A program made the position numbers and the translations under genes. From Flavobacteriaceae bacterium PS02334 (GTDB taxonomy: Bacteria; Bacteroidota; Bacteroidia; Flavobacteriales; Flavobacteriaceae): a DNA stretch of 64,000 bases. The notes beneath the pieces were generated by a model, which saw nothing but the letters and a program-made list of their open reading frames with translations, ran no database searches and was not told the origin of the DNA. How positions within the stretch are numbered: position 1 is the first letter of the stretch; each line of letters starts with the position of its first letter. The stretch lies in contig JASCOH010000005.1 of NCBI GenBank assembly GCA_029959295.1, positions 124,001-188,000 on the forward strand, read 5' to 3'. Below are positions 1-8,486 of the stretch, piece after piece.

Positions 1-846
1 CTTTTGCATTACTTCGCTTACAAATACAGAGGTAAAGAAGGACAAAAAGCATTATATTTTGCTGATAATGACAAATTAGAATTCATCTGGACAATTATTC
101 CGGTAATCGTTTTGGCAGGTTTGATCCTTTACGGATTATACGCTTGGACAAACATCATGTTTGTTGACGAAGATGAAGATGTAATCGTTGTTGAATTATA
201 TGCTAAGCAGTTCTCTTGGGAAGCTAGATATTCTGGAGATGATAATGTCTTAGGAAAAGCTAATGTAAGATACATTGAAGGAATCAATACTTTAGGTGTT
301 GATATTTCTGATCCAAATGCACAAGATGATAAAGTTGTGAATGAATTGCACTTGCCAAAAGGTAAAAAAGTTCTGTTCAAAATGCGTTCGCAAGACGTTT
401 TGCACTCTGCTTACATGCCGCACTTCAGAGCACAGATGAACTGTGTTCCAGGAATGGTAACTCAGTTTGCTTTCACGCCTAACAAAACAACTGAAGAGAT
501 GCGCCAAACTCCAGAGATTGTTGAGAAAGTTTCTCGAATCAATGAATTGCGCGCTAAGAAAAGTGTTGAATTGACTAAAAACGGACAAACTGCACTTGAT
601 CCTTATACTTTTGATTTCCTTTTGCTTTGCAACAAAATTTGTGGCCCTTCTCACTATAACATGCAAATGAAAATTGTAGTAGAAAGTGAAGCAGATTACA
701 AAAAATGGTTAAGCGATAAGCCAACATTGGTTTCAGCTGTAAAAGCAGAAAAAGAGCCTAAAGCAGAAACTGTCGGGCCAACAGCTCCACAAGATACTAC
801 TGCAAAAGCACCTGCTGATACTACAAAAGTTGTTGCAGCTAAATAA
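1..846 (+). CDS. coxB: Cytochrome c oxidase subunit II, 5' end outside window
   Basis: The reading frame is open from base 1, so the start lies to the left of the window and at least 280 residues are seen. Subunit II holds the binuclear CuA centre that takes electrons from cytochrome c. Visible are the end of the membrane hairpin (residues about 25-55), then a cupredoxin domain with DVLHSAYMPHF followed by the CuA motif CNKICGPSHYNM (Cys codons at 628 and 640). The C-terminal tail is rich in Lys, Ala and Thr and probably unstructured. The gene for subunit I follows after 43 bp, which indicates one operon. In relatives this pair sits downstream of alternative complex III genes, which would lie left of the window. 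The call is safe; only the N-terminus is missing. Confidence 0.95.
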   Translation, partial: LLHYFAYKYRGKEGQKALYFADNDKLEFIWTIIPVIVLAGLILYGLYAWTNIMFVDEDEDVIVVELYAKQFSWEARYSGDDNVLGKANVRYIEGINTLGVDISDPNAQDDKVVNELHLPKGKKVLFKMRSQDVLHSAYMPHFRAQMNCVPGMVTQFAFTPNKTTEEMRQTPEIVEKVSRINELRAKKSVELTKNGQTALDPYTFDFLLLCNKICGPSHYNMQMKIVVESEADYKKWLSDKPTLVSAVKAEKEPKAETVGPTAPQDTTAKAPADTTKVVAAK

Positions 847-889
847 TTAATAAAGTATATCTTTTAAATAAAAATTTAAATTATAATAT

Positions 890-2692
890 ATGTCAGCAGT
901 AGCTCACGATATCGATCACGGACACGATCACGAACACGAACATCACCACAAAGATACCTTCATCACGAAGTATATCTTTAGTATTGACCACAAGATGATT
1001 GCGAAACAGTATCTTATTACTGGTATCATCATGGGAATTATCGGTGTTGGAATGTCTTTGCTTTTCAGAATGCAGTTGGCTTGGCCAGAAGAATCATTCG
1101 GAGTTTTCAAATTTTTCCTAGGCGAGAAATTCGCACCAGGAGGAGTAATGAAAAATGATGCTTATCTTGCTTTGGTAACCATTCACGGAACCATCATGGT
1201 ATTCTTCGTTTTGACTGCCGGATTAAGTGGAACCTTCAGTAACCTTTTGATTCCATTGCAAATCGGGGCCCGAGATATGGCTTCTGGTTTCATGAATATG
1301 GTTTCTTATTGGTTGTTCTTTCTTTCAAGTGTAATCATGATTTCTTCACTTTTTGTGGAATCAGGACCAGCATCTGCAGGTTGGACAATTTATCCTCCAT
1401 TATCAGCATTGCCACAAGCAATCCCAGGTTCTGGAACAGGTATGACTTTATGGTTAGTATCCATGGCAATTTTCATCGCATCTTCTTTAATGGGATCTTT
1501 GAATTATGTAGTAACAGTTATCAACTTAAGAACAAAAGGAATGTCAATGACAAGATTGCCTCTTACAATTTGGGCTTTCTTTATCACGGCAGTAATTGGT
1601 ATCGTATCTTTCCCTGTCCTTTTATCAGCAGCATTATTGTTGATCATGGACAGAAGCTTCGGAACTTCATTCTTCCTTTCTGATATTTATATTGCTGGAG
1701 AAGTATTGCACTATCAAGGTGGTTCTCCGGTATTGTTCGAGCACTTATTCTGGTTCTTGGGTCACCCTGAGGTTTACATTGTAATCTTGCCAGCAATGGG
1801 TCTTGTATCTGAAATTATGGCAACGAATGCTCGCAAGCCAATCTTTGGTTACAGAGCGATGATTGCTTCAATTCTTGCAATTGCTTTCTTGTCAACAATC
1901 GTTTGGGGTCACCACATGTTTATCTCAGGAATGAATCCATTCTTAGGATCTGTGTTTACTTTTACAACTTTATTGATCGCAATTCCTTCTGCAGTAAAAG
2001 CCTTCAACTGGATTACTACTTTATGGAAAGGTAACTTGCAATTAAATACAGGTATGTTGTTTTCTATAGGATTCGTTTCGACTTTCATTACTGGAGGTTT
2101 GACAGGGATCATCCTTGGAGATAGCACGCTTGACATCAACGTTCACGATACTTATTTCGTTGTGGCGCACTTCCACTTAGTAATGGGTATTTCTGCTCTT
2201 TACGGAATGTTTGCCGGAATCTATCACTGGTTCCCAAGAATGTTTGGAAGAATGCTTAACAAAAATCTTGGATATGTACACTTTTGGGTAACTTCAATCT
2301 GTGCTTATGGTGTTTTCTTCCCGATGCACTTTATTGGTATGGCAGGCCTTCCAAGACGTTATTATACAAACACAGCTTTCCCATTATTCGATGACTTGCA
2401 GAACGTAAACGTTTTGATCACTGTTTTCGCTTTAGTTGGTGGTGTTTTCCAAATTGTATTCTTATGGAACTTCTTCCACAGTATTTTCTACGGAAAAAGA
2501 TCAGTGCAAAATCCATGGAGATCTACAACTTTGGAATGGACAGCTCCAGTGGAACACATCCACGGAAACTGGCCAGGAGAACTTCCAGAAGTACACAGAT
2601 GGCCTTATGATTACAGCAAGCCAGGCTTTGAAGAAGATTTTATTCCACAGAATGTTCCTTTTAAAGAGGGCGAAGAAGAGCTTCATCATTAA
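890..2692 (+). CDS. coxA: Cytochrome c oxidase subunit I
   Basis: This is the catalytic, heme- and CuB-bearing subunit that reduces oxygen and pumps protons in the inner membrane. At 600 residues it has the usual family length plus a short extension. Seen in order: an N-terminal His-rich tract (about residues 6-20, HDIDHGHDHEHEHHH), the heme ligand region HGTIMVFF, the HPEVY motif of the His-Tyr cofactor, the CuB pair WGHHMF, and the heme ligand block HDTYFVVAHFHLVMG. About twelve membrane spans are apparent. Start is the ATG at 890, 43 bp after coxB. A strong hairpin with a T-run follows the stop, so the operon probably ends here; subunits III and IV are encoded about 38 kb away. Confidence 0.97.
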   Translation: MSAVAHDIDHGHDHEHEHHHKDTFITKYIFSIDHKMIAKQYLITGIIMGIIGVGMSLLFRMQLAWPEESFGVFKFFLGEKFAPGGVMKNDAYLALVTIHGTIMVFFVLTAGLSGTFSNLLIPLQIGARDMASGFMNMVSYWLFFLSSVIMISSLFVESGPASAGWTIYPPLSALPQAIPGSGTGMTLWLVSMAIFIASSLMGSLNYVVTVINLRTKGMSMTRLPLTIWAFFITAVIGIVSFPVLLSAALLLIMDRSFGTSFFLSDIYIAGEVLHYQGGSPVLFEHLFWFLGHPEVYIVILPAMGLVSEIMATNARKPIFGYRAMIASILAIAFLSTIVWGHHMFISGMNPFLGSVFTFTTLLIAIPSAVKAFNWITTLWKGNLQLNTGMLFSIGFVSTFITGGLTGIILGDSTLDINVHDTYFVVAHFHLVMGISALYGMFAGIYHWFPRMFGRMLNKNLGYVHFWVTSICAYGVFFPMHFIGMAGLPRRYYTNTAFPLFDDLQNVNVLITVFALVGGVFQIVFLWNFFHSIFYGKRSVQNPWRSTTLEWTAPVEHIHGNWPGELPEVHRWPYDYSKPGFEEDFIPQNVPFKEGEEELHH

Positions 2693-2702
2693 GATTATAT
2701 AT

Positions 2703-2737
2703 AAAAAAAAACCGTTTCGAGAGAAGCGGTTTTTTTG
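2703..2737. terminator. Bidirectional rho-independent terminator
   Basis: A stem of eight pairs (accgtttc with gaagcggt, one G-T pair) and a GAGA loop is flanked by an A-run on the left and a T-run on the right. It therefore can stop transcripts from coxA on the plus strand and from the Nudix gene on the minus strand. Confidence 0.85.
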
Positions 2738-2825
2738 TTTAGGGTTTAAGGTAAGAGGTTCAAGAGGAAAAGTTCGAAGTTTGCATTTTGACAGCAATTA
2801 GTAAGTTAAATAAATTCAAAAGCAG

Positions 2826-3287
2826 TTATTTTTTTTTAAGAATAGAGAGCAGTTCAATTACAAACGTGTTTTGTGCAGGATTCAACTTCTCTAAAGCTTC
2901 TTTTTCACCAAACCACCCGCATTTATCAATCTCCGGAACATCAATAAACTTTCCCGATTTTGGAGGCCACTCCAACGGAAATTCATTACTAATAATTTTA
3001 TCAGCATCAATATCATCTTCCACAGCCCAAGCATAAATCATCTTTCCTGATTTTAATTTTACAGGAGCGAGCTCGATGAAATTTCCTTTTGGCGTAATTC
3101 CGGTTTCTTCCTTAAATTCTCTTATCGCGGCATCAAAAGCATTTTCATCTTGATTAAATTCTCCTTTTGGAATTGACCATGCCCCAATATCTTTATTTTT
3201 CCAAAAAGGTCCGCCGGGATGCGCTATGAAAAACAGAATCTCATCGTTTTCTTTTTTATAAACTAAAATGCCAGCACTGGTTTTCAT
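2826..3287 (-). CDS. Nudix hydrolase
   Basis: A 153-residue protein that probably hydrolyses a nucleoside diphosphate linked to another group; the exact substrate cannot be read from sequence. A complete Nudix box (G-x5-E-x7-REUxEExGU) lies at residues 42-64, with GEFNQDE at its start and REFKEETGI at its end. The N-terminus TSAGILVYKK and a segment GGPFWKNKDIGAWSIPKG fit the family of small Nudix proteins resembling diadenosine polyphosphate or NTP pyrophosphohydrolases. ATG at 3287 is used. A terminator lies between it and the upstream gene, so it is probably transcribed alone. Confidence 0.9.
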   Translation of the reverse strand: MKTSAGILVYKKENDEILFFIAHPGGPFWKNKDIGAWSIPKGEFNQDENAFDAAIREFKEETGITPKGNFIELAPVKLKSGKMIYAWAVEDDIDADKIISNEFPLEWPPKSGKFIDVPEIDKCGWFGEKEALEKLNPAQNTFVIELLSILKKK

Positions 3288-3306
3288 CTTTTTGATAGTA
3301 ATTTAC

Positions 3307-3341
3307 AAAAAAAAGAGCTTCAATTAAGAAGCTCTTTTTTT
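3307..3341 (-). terminator. Rho-independent terminator after the DUF2383 gene
   Basis: The inverted repeat aagagctt / aagctctt, with A-run on one side and T-run on the other, starts 3 bp past the stop of the minus-strand gene at 3345. It also lies just before the Nudix start and separates the two units. Confidence 0.8.
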
Positions 3342-3344
3342 ATA

Positions 3345-3797
3345 TTATGCTGTAGCATCTCTTAATGCTTTCACTCTGTCGTGATCGGCTCTCAAAGCTG
3401 TCTTCTGTTGCGAAACTAATTGTGTTTGCTCTGCTGTTAAATCTGTAGTGGCTTTTTCAAGTACTGATTCATAAGTTTCCAAAGCTTTGTCTTCTCCAAA
3501 TTCGCAAGAATCTAAAATCGTGTGGCGGTCATTTCCTGTGAATGCGGCTTTCACGTCCATCCAGGCTCTAAAGAATTTTCCGGTAACTCTTGTTCCTTCT
3601 TCTGGTGTTCCGCCCAGGCGTGTTACTTCTGAACGAAGCTCTGATACATTTTTTTGACTTGTCGATGCCAGCTCTCCAAATAGACTTTTTAAATCAGTGT
3701 CTTTTGCTTCTTTTGAGGCTGTTTCATATCCTTCGATACGGTCGTTATTGATTTCAATCAATTTGTTTAAAGCGTCAATGTTTTTTTGATTTTCCAT
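3345..3797 (-). CDS. DUF2383 / PA2169-family four-helix-bundle protein
   Basis: This 150-residue protein has no signal peptide and is nearly all helix. The N-terminal helix (NIDALNKLIEINNDRIEGYETASKEA) and the later FFRAWMDVKAAFTGNDRHTILDSCEFGED segment are typical of the PA2169/DUF2383 family, which has a ferritin-like four-helix bundle. The family is widespread in stress-related regions of Bacteroidota, but its biochemical role is not settled. The spaced acidic and His residues could bind metal; that is inference. It is probably monocistronic, given the terminator directly after it and 185 bp of intergenic DNA before it. Confidence 0.85.
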   Translation of the reverse strand: MENQKNIDALNKLIEINNDRIEGYETASKEAKDTDLKSLFGELASTSQKNVSELRSEVTRLGGTPEEGTRVTGKFFRAWMDVKAAFTGNDRHTILDSCEFGEDKALETYESVLEKATTDLTAEQTQLVSQQKTALRADHDRVKALRDATA

Positions 3798-3982
3798 GGT
3801 GCAATTTTTTTTGTTTTTACTAATTATAAATTTCGGAAATAATTAGCGGTATAACTTTATAGAATTGTGATGGAGGTTTATAAGGTTATATAATTATTTA
3901 AAATTGAAAAAGAATTTGTAATATAGCTCGACTGCTTTTTTTGTAATGCAATTTAACTACATTTATACTAAAAATAATCACA

Positions 3983-4588
3983 ATGAAAATCATCTTTTCT
4001 CTTTGCTTATCGCTTTTTTTGTTCAGCTGTCAGAAAAAAAAAGAAACCTTTCAAACTCCAAATATTGCCGATATCAATGAAATTATTAAAACAATCATTT
4101 ATAGAGACAGTTTGCCTGTTTTTAAAAATGATACAAGCAATACAGCTATTTGTATTCGGTTAAATAAAATAGCTGTAAAAATAAAGCCTTCAGAAAAAGA
4201 GGGTGAATTAATTGCAGCAGTAGAACCTCCTGGCAATTATGTTTATGTGCAACATTTACTTTATTCAAGTAAAAAATCTCCGGCTTTTTTTTCCAAAAGC
4301 GATTCTACTTATCTTTTGTATCAGAATGAAGTTCACAAATCATTAAACATAGATTTAACTTTTTCTAAAAAATTGAAAACGATATCTTTTGAAGAATCTC
4401 AAGCAGACAAATATGGTTCGACCCCTTATTATACACTGTCAATTCCTATTTTCTCAAAGGATGGAAATACTGCCTATGTGGAAGGAAACCATTATTTTGG
4501 AGGAGACGGTGGCGGTTGGGCACTAGTTTTAAAAAGAAAAGATAGACAGTGGCAAATAATTGATACTTTTAGAACATGGTTCTCTTAG
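3983..4588 (+). CDS. Putative lipoprotein, function unknown
   Basis: A 201-residue protein starting at ATG 3983 with a short lipoprotein signal (hydrophobic LCLSLFLFSC, lipid-attachment Cys at about residue 16), so it should be anchored on the periplasmic or outer-membrane face. The mature part has no domain I recognise. It contains mixed beta-type sequence and a Gly-rich turn FGGDGGGWALVLKRKDRQWQI near the end, which resembles the end of small NTF2-like or beta-sandwich secreted proteins. A TACATTTA element at 3958-3965 could be its -7 box. The gene ends by overlapping the convergent DUF2071 gene by 4 bp. Confidence 0.7.
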   Translation: MKIIFSLCLSLFLFSCQKKKETFQTPNIADINEIIKTIIYRDSLPVFKNDTSNTAICIRLNKIAVKIKPSEKEGELIAAVEPPGNYVYVQHLLYSSKKSPAFFSKSDSTYLLYQNEVHKSLNIDLTFSKKLKTISFEESQADKYGSTPYYTLSIPIFSKDGNTAYVEGNHYFGGDGGGWALVLKRKDRQWQIIDTFRTWFS

Positions 4589-5319
4589 ATATTATTCCAG
4601 TCACTTTTTCTAACCTTTTTCTTTCCCCAAGCAATGACTTTCACCCCTTCAGAATAATTGACCAAATCTGGTTTTCTGCCTATTAATTTTTCGAATCTCG
4701 GATAATGCAATTCGATATTTTCAATGATTGCTTCTCGAATTGGCCATTCTTGATGATGGATTTCGTACTCATTGATGAAGTTTTTGGTGTCTTGAAACAA
4801 GGCATATCTTTCAGTTAACCAACGGTCAAGTTCTGTTTTTTGAACTGCTTCCCCGATTTTAAATTTGATGTCTAATCTATCTCCGAATTCTGCATTGGAA
4901 GAACGGTAATATTCCATTTCTCTTTTGATGCTTGAAAAACGATAAGGCAATTCAGAAATCAGTTTAGCTACTTTGCACGACAAATCTTTTCCGCCTTCCA
5001 TGCTCAAAAAATAAACGCCGGTTTTGCTTTTCGTTTTCACGTAAGTCCGTATGTTTATCTCAAAGAAATTTGATATTGGAGAAAAGGCAGGCAAAAACCT
5101 CGGACGAATTTCTTCCATGGCAAAAGCTACGACAGAAACCCAAGGCTTTCCTTCATGCAAATCAATTTCCAATTCTTTTGGGACATGCTTTTTCAATTCT
5201 TCCAGATCAACTTCCCAATGAAGGAAAATTGCATCGTTCCATTCTTGGTAATATTTCCAGCGATCTTTCGGAATTTCCCAAGGACGATGCGCACTTTGTT
5301 CTAAAATCTTTTTAATCAT
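4585..5319 (-). CDS. DUF2071 (YqjF-like) protein
   Basis: A 244-residue soluble protein with the features of the DUF2071/YqjF family: an N-terminal HRPWEIPKDRWKYYQEWNDAI segment, HWEVDLEELKKHVPKELEIDLHEGKPWVSVVAF, then IRTYVKTKSKTGVYFLSMEGG. The family has no established reaction; it is related in fold to acetoacetate decarboxylase-like proteins, which is general knowledge rather than something seen here. Start ATG at 5319. The next gene upstream on the same strand (SnoaL-like) ends 15 bp away, so the two may be co-transcribed with the permease in front. Confidence 0.85.
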   Translation of the reverse strand: MIKKILEQSAHRPWEIPKDRWKYYQEWNDAIFLHWEVDLEELKKHVPKELEIDLHEGKPWVSVVAFAMEEIRPRFLPAFSPISNFFEINIRTYVKTKSKTGVYFLSMEGGKDLSCKVAKLISELPYRFSSIKREMEYYRSSNAEFGDRLDIKFKIGEAVQKTELDRWLTERYALFQDTKNFINEYEIHHQEWPIREAIIENIELHYPRFEKLIGRKPDLVNYSEGVKVIAWGKKKVRKSDWNNI

Positions 5320-5334
5320 AATTCTTGGCGAATA

Positions 5335-5703
5335 TTATTGAAAAGTCATTGACGTGTTTAGCGTCATTAAATAGGAAGTTAATTGTTTTATCTTTTCATT
5401 TTCCATAAGAAATACATCGCAGAAAACTGCGTCAAGTTTGTTTCCATTTATCATTTCGCCCTGTACTGAACCTTCTGCAATGATCACATTACCTTCTTCT
5501 ACCAATCTTTTAATTTGGATTTTTGGCTTTCCCACAAAATTTTCATTTTCTATCTCTTTATCAAATTCTTCCTTCCCGATATGTTTGTAAACGCCGGGCA
5601 TTTCCCAAATAACATCATCGGCCAGGCAGGAAAGAATTTTTGGGTGGTCGCTTTCCCTAAAGCCTTCCATGTATTTTTCTATAATTTTTTTGTTTTCAGA
5701 CAT
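5335..5703 (-). CDS. SnoaL-like / NTF2-fold protein
   Basis: A 122-residue protein whose opening (IEKYMEGFRESDHPKILSCLADDVIWEMPG) and pattern of long helix followed by curved sheet match the SnoaL-like polyketide-cyclase/NTF2 superfamily. Members bind small hydrophobic ligands or act as isomerases, and many are uncharacterised; no specific substrate can be named. Its start is 7 bp from the stop of the amino acid permease gene and its stop is 15 bp from the DUF2071 gene, so the three genes probably form one minus-strand unit. Confidence 0.8.
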   Translation of the reverse strand: MSENKKIIEKYMEGFRESDHPKILSCLADDVIWEMPGVYKHIGKEEFDKEIENENFVGKPKIQIKRLVEEGNVIIAEGSVQGEMINGNKLDAVFCDVFLMENEKIKQLTSYLMTLNTSMTFQ

Positions 5704-5710
5704 TGGCTTT

Positions 5711-7129
5711 TTATTTTAATTCTTTAGGTTTTGTCAAATAATACACCGGAATTCCAGCCAGCATAATCAAAACGCCCCAACCGCAAGTTTCAAACCTTGT
5801 AACTAATAAAGCAACGCACAAAGCAGAAGCAGAAAGAATATAAAGCAAAGGCAAAAATGGATAGCCAAAAGCTTTGTAAGGTCTTTCAGCGTGTGGCATT
5901 TTTCTTCGTAAGATGAAGATTCCGTAAATAGTCAGGATGTAAAAAATGATTACGATAATCATTACGAAATCTAATAAAGCGCCATATTTTCCGGTCAGGC
6001 ACAAAGCAGAAGCCCAAATGCATTGTGCCCACAATGCCCAAGCCGGAACGCTCGCCGAATTTAAAACTGCCGCTTTTTTAAAGAACAATCCGTCTTTTGC
6101 CATCGTATAATAAACTCTTGCACCAGCCATGATCAATCCGTTATTGCAGGCAAAAGTGGAAATCATAATCATGATGGCGATGATTAAAGTTCCGATATTT
6201 CCGAAGATATAATTCGCTGCGACAACAGCAACTCGGTCTGATTTAGCGGTAGCAATTTCTTCAAAAGGAACAACCGCCAAGTACATCAAATTCGCCAAAA
6301 TATAAATTACGGTCACGATAAAAGTTCCTAAAAATAAACTCAAGCCTACATTTCTCTTCGGATTTTTAATTTCTCCGGCAATAAAAGTTACGCCATTCCA
6401 GGCATCGCTTGAAAATAAAGAACCGACCATTGCGGCAGAAATTCCGGTAATCAAAGCCGAACCGCTGATTGGCAGCCAAGAGCCTGAATTTGTGTCAAAA
6501 GATTTCGTGCTCCAAGCGTCAGCCCAATTTGCATCCCAAATTTCTGCTTTTGCGCCCAAAATAAATCCGAAAACTATCAATCCTAAAAGCGACATGATTT
6601 TAATAATAGTCATGACGGTTTGAAGCATCTTGCTGTTTTTGACACCGCGGCTATTTAGGTAAGTAAGAAGAATAATCGTAATTATCGAAACGATTTGAGC
6701 GGCGTTCAATTTGAAATAACCCAAATCAAAAAGAATATTTTCATCACTAAAAGGTTCATATAAATAAGCGGCAAATTTTGAAAAAGCAACACCGACTGCG
6801 GCAATAGTTCCGGTTTGGATTACGGCAAAGAAGCTCCATCCATATAAAAAGGCAATCAGTTTATTGTAAGCCTCCTTCAAGTAAACATATTGACCGCCTG
6901 CTTTTGGGAACATTGCGCTTAATTCGCCATAACTCACTGCAGCAATCACCGTTATCAATCCAGAAATTATCCAAATCAAAGTCAGCCATCCCGCAGAACC
7001 GACTTGCCTTGCGATATCGGCGCTTACGATAAAAATTCCCGAACCGATCATGGAGCCAACGACTAGCATTGTTCCGTCTAATAAGCCGAGTTCTCTTTTT
7101 AAATTATTGTCTTCGTCGTTGTTTTCCAT
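5711..7129 (-). CDS. APC-family amino acid permease
   Basis: A 472-residue inner-membrane transporter with about twelve hydrophobic spans. The first span has the GSMIGSGIFIVSADIARQVGS motif of the amino acid-polyamine-organocation superfamily, close to the LAT-type (amino acid/serine-like) branch. FPKAGGQYVYLKEAYN after span 2 is also characteristic. The substrate is probably a neutral amino acid, but this cannot be fixed by eye. It is the first gene of a likely three-gene minus-strand unit. A TATCTTTA-like -7 box is present on the minus strand around 7167-7174. Confidence 0.9.
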   Translation of the reverse strand: MENNDEDNNLKRELGLLDGTMLVVGSMIGSGIFIVSADIARQVGSAGWLTLIWIISGLITVIAAVSYGELSAMFPKAGGQYVYLKEAYNKLIAFLYGWSFFAVIQTGTIAAVGVAFSKFAAYLYEPFSDENILFDLGYFKLNAAQIVSIITIILLTYLNSRGVKNSKMLQTVMTIIKIMSLLGLIVFGFILGAKAEIWDANWADAWSTKSFDTNSGSWLPISGSALITGISAAMVGSLFSSDAWNGVTFIAGEIKNPKRNVGLSLFLGTFIVTVIYILANLMYLAVVPFEEIATAKSDRVAVVAANYIFGNIGTLIIAIMIMISTFACNNGLIMAGARVYYTMAKDGLFFKKAAVLNSASVPAWALWAQCIWASALCLTGKYGALLDFVMIIVIIFYILTIYGIFILRRKMPHAERPYKAFGYPFLPLLYILSASALCVALLVTRFETCGWGVLIMLAGIPVYYLTKPKELK

Positions 7130-7176
7130 ATTGTTTAGTTTGGGTTGAATTGATGTTAATTTCTGTTAAAGATATT

Positions 7177-7214
7177 AAAAAATCTGAATTTTGATACAAC
7201 TCGATTTTTGAGTA
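7177..7214 (+). repeat. 38-bp direct repeat, left copy
   Basis: Matches 13118-13155 in the same orientation with 3 mismatches in 38 positions, including an unbroken 19-base match at the start and a 12-base match at the end. The two copies lie 5.94 kb apart and bracket the tandem surface-protein island. This copy has lost the good TAnnTTTG box that follows the right copy. Confidence 0.85.
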
Positions 7215-7591
7215 ACCTTATAAGTGTCTGAAAAAAGTAAGTAATTGTATTTGAATTGAAAAATACTGATGACGCACATTTTTTTAAAAGTTATGCCATC
7301 AATTTTGTCATGCTAAAACAAAATAAATACCATGTTAATGTACCGCTTAAAAAAGATTCATCAATGTTATTGTATAAAAGAGTGGGCTAATATTTAAAAT
7401 TAGTTTAATCTGTAGTAATTGACTTGTAATAAATATCAAGTAAAATAGCATTTTGAAGTAATAGATATTAAATATTTTTACAAAAAAAACAAAAAACATG
7501 TATTTTATCGATGAAATGTGTTGTTCGTCGGATAATTGCTTATTTGTGTTATTAATAGCTGTTAAAATGGTGTTAATTGTTTTTTAAAAAA

Positions 7592-7599
7592 TAACTTTG
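7592..7599 (+). promoter_or_regulatory. -7 promoter element TAACTTTG
   Basis: Exact match to the Bacteroidota -7 consensus TAnnTTTG, 33 bp before the ATG at 7633. No good -33 TTTG is at the usual spacing. Its position argues against the TTG at 7597 as the start codon. Confidence 0.5.
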
Positions 7600-7632
7600 A
7601 ACTATCAATATTATATAATTACAGCCCCGATA

Positions 7633-8289
7633 ATGGCAAAAAAGGCTTTTCTCTTTTTTCCGAAAATTATTTTCCTGTTGCTTATGACAAGCATTGGACA
7701 ACTGTGGGCTGGGACTAACGACACTATTTCAAAAAAAAATCAAGCTAAGCCTGTTAATACGGGAGAATTATATGTTTCTAATACCACAATTTATATTTCT
7801 AAAGCAGCTACAGTAAGCCTTTCGGGAAATCTTATTCTTGAAAATAGCATGGTTTTTGGGAGCGGGAAAGTTCTTTTAAAAAGCAACGAAAAGCAAATTA
7901 TACACAGCACTTTAAGTGCTATCAGCAATCTTGAAATTGATAATCCAAATTCAGTCGCACTTATTGGTAACTTAGCCATACTAGAAAATTTGACCGTAAA
8001 AAAAGGGATATTTGACATCTCAGCAGGAACTTTGATACTCAATCCTGAAAATCTTCATCTTTTGGAAGGTGCTTCGCTTTTTAAAGGCAAGCAGCTTGAA
8101 TGGAGCACTGGTTATCCTGTGTCTTCATTAATAAGCCAACCGCTTATTTTAAGCGGTAATTTAGCAGACGCTTTAACAACAGTTTGTTCTTGGAATTTTT
8201 TTTATAAAAAAGCTCCCTTTTCTTTTGAAGAAATGAGATATCGAAATACTACAATTATTCCCTTTTTTAAGCCTCCGATAGAAGCTTAA
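7633..8289 (+). CDS. Secreted protein of unknown function, beta-rich
   Basis: A 218-residue protein if the ATG at 7633 is used; a TTG at 7597 is in frame but lies inside the promoter box. Residues 1-26 form a signal peptide ending near LWAG. The body consists of short alternating strands (TIYISKAATVSLSGNLILEN, then GSGKVLLKS, SNLEIDNPNSVALIGNLAIL, TVKKGIFDISAGTLIL), the look of a beta-helix or adhesin-like stack. No family name can be given. The last 40 residues (WNFFYKKAPFSFEEMRYRN) look different and may be a short tail. It precedes the three tandem surface proteins by about 200 bp and may belong to the same island. Confidence 0.6.
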   Translation: MAKKAFLFFPKIIFLLLMTSIGQLWAGTNDTISKKNQAKPVNTGELYVSNTTIYISKAATVSLSGNLILENSMVFGSGKVLLKSNEKQIIHSTLSAISNLEIDNPNSVALIGNLAILENLTVKKGIFDISAGTLILNPENLHLLEGASLFKGKQLEWSTGYPVSSLISQPLILSGNLADALTTVCSWNFFYKKAPFSFEEMRYRNTTIIPFFKPPIEA

Positions 8290-8486
8290 TCGTTTCAATT
8301 CCTTTTTTTAAAATTTTAGCAGCAATTATTTACCGTTCAAAATCTTCTTGATTTCAGAACTTAATTTCTATTCTCTCATTTTGAAATAGAAGGTTACTAT
8401 TTTAATTTTCTAACGATCATTCGAAACTTTTGCTGGCTATCGGAAAAATATATATTATAAAAACTGCATACCCTAAAAATATTATT

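Larger units (their letters stand above)
7130..7632. other. 503-bp AT-rich intergenic region
   Basis: The region between the permease and the secreted protein at 7633 holds no convincing gene. It contains one copy of a 38-bp repeat (7177-7214), the likely minus-strand permease promoter next to 7170, and a TAACTTTG -7 box at 7592-7599 for the plus-strand gene. The rest is very AT-rich and shows no RNA gene I recognise. Confidence 0.6.

Noticed and set aside
8430-8486. TTG start giving a longer copy-1 surface protein
   Set aside because: The extra 19 residues would precede and disturb an ideal signal peptide beginning at ATG 8487.
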